Of a stretch of DNA of 13,923 nucleotides, positions 13,592 through 13,923 are shown piece by piece. A program made the position numbers and the translations under genes. Location of the stretch: assembly GCA_019308145.1 (NCBI GenBank), contig JAFDIG010000053.1, positions 1 through 13,923 of the forward strand. Reading direction: 5' to 3'. Source of the DNA: Deltaproteobacteria bacterium (GTDB taxonomy: Bacteria; Desulfobacterota; JAFDIG01). The notes under the pieces are model-generated. The model made no database searches and was not told the DNA's origin. It worked only from the letters and a program-made list of their open reading frames with translations. Each line of letters starts with the position of its first letter. Positions within the stretch are counted from its first letter, which is position 1.

Positions 13592-13923
13592 CTATTTAAT
13601 ATTTTCTATTTTATTTATTATATTATTTAAGGTCTCTTTTTCTTGATTAGATAAAGAAGATAAAAAAAGCATGTTAACTTCGTGATAGATCTTAGTAAGT
13701 TTTTCCCTAAGTTCTTCTGATTTTTTTGTTAAAAATATTTTGTATACCCTTCGATCGCTATGGTCTTTTTCTCTTCTGATAAGACCATCTTGTTCTAACC
13801 TATCTATAAGTCCTGTCATAGTAGCTTTGTCAACGCCAATTTTTTTGGCTAGTTCGCTAACTAATATTCCATCTTCTTCATAAAGAGCTGTTAAGAGAAA
13901 AAATTGCGTATGAGTTAATCCAA
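13592..13923 (-). CDS. MarR-family transcriptional regulator, N terminus cut by window edge
   Basis: A winged helix-turn-helix dimer that usually represses nearby transport or catabolic genes and releases DNA on binding a small, often phenolic or acidic, ligand. The frame is open to the right edge, so the start is outside the window; 109 residues are visible. ATG 13819 is internal and falls inside the recognition helix. From the edge it reads GLTHTQFFLLTALYEEDG, then the HTH ILVSELAKKIGVDKATMTG and LIDRLEQDGLIRRE, then the wing DHSDRRVYKIFLT, which has the family's D-x-R-x-x-x-x-x-LT pattern. The C-terminal helices form the dimer region. It stops at TAG 13592-13594. Position just upstream of the MFS and synthetase genes on the same strand suggests it controls them. 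Confidence 0.9.
   Translation of the reverse strand, partial: GLTHTQFFLLTALYEEDGILVSELAKKIGVDKATMTGLIDRLEQDGLIRREKDHSDRRVYKIFLTKKSEELREKLTKIYHEVNMLFLSSLSNQEKETLNNIINKIENIK

Noticed and set aside
1..13923. A CRISPR array, transposon, toxin-antitoxin pair or defence island
   Set aside because: No regularly spaced repeats, transposase or nuclease motifs, or paired small genes were seen on either strand.

Overview
The window is AT-rich bacterial DNA, by eye roughly two-thirds A+T, carrying ordinary chromosomal genes with clear Shine-Dalgarno sites. A periplasmic HtrA protease and a DctP-type TRAP transporter point to a Gram-negative cell. The TRAP binding protein, a deoxynucleoside kinase beside panC, and an ADP-forming acyl-CoA synthetase subunit together suggest a low-GC anaerobe, perhaps Desulfobacterota or Deferribacterota. 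That placement is an inference from gene content and recalled protein similarity, not from a marker gene.

Layout. Bases 1-384 are AT-rich and hold no convincing gene. A tRNA-Leu(UAA) lies at 385-472 on the minus strand with its own promoter and terminator. On the plus strand follow an HtrA/DegP-like protease (562-1986), a GT4 glycosyltransferase (2046-3221) and a membrane-anchored TPR protein (3266-3915) whose reading frame breaks at an A6-T3 run. A bidirectional terminator separates these from a minus-strand glutamate dehydrogenase (4086-5351) with a good sigma-70 promoter. Divergent from it run a deoxynucleoside kinase (5575-6219), panC (6349-7197) and panD (7200-7562). PanD makes beta-alanine, which PanC joins to pantoate. 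An attenuator-like element lies between the kinase and panC.

An 869-base non-coding stretch (7563-8431) with a long hairpin precedes a complete TRAP transporter: dctP, dctQ and dctM (8432-11384). Two hairpins in the dctP-dctQ gap probably set a high binding-protein to membrane-protein ratio. The right end is all minus strand: a MarR-family regulator cut by the window edge, an MFS transporter, and a lone beta (ATP-grasp) subunit of an ADP-forming acyl-CoA synthetase. The MarR-MFS-synthetase order suggests regulated carboxylate uptake followed by CoA-ester/ATP interconversion, but the substrate cannot be read from the sequence.

I found no CRISPR array, transposase, integrase, toxin-antitoxin pair or clearly new multigene system. 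The most interesting points are the TPR frameshift, the competing RNA structures before panC, the structured long leader of the TRAP operon, and the orphan synthetase subunit with an altered motif.
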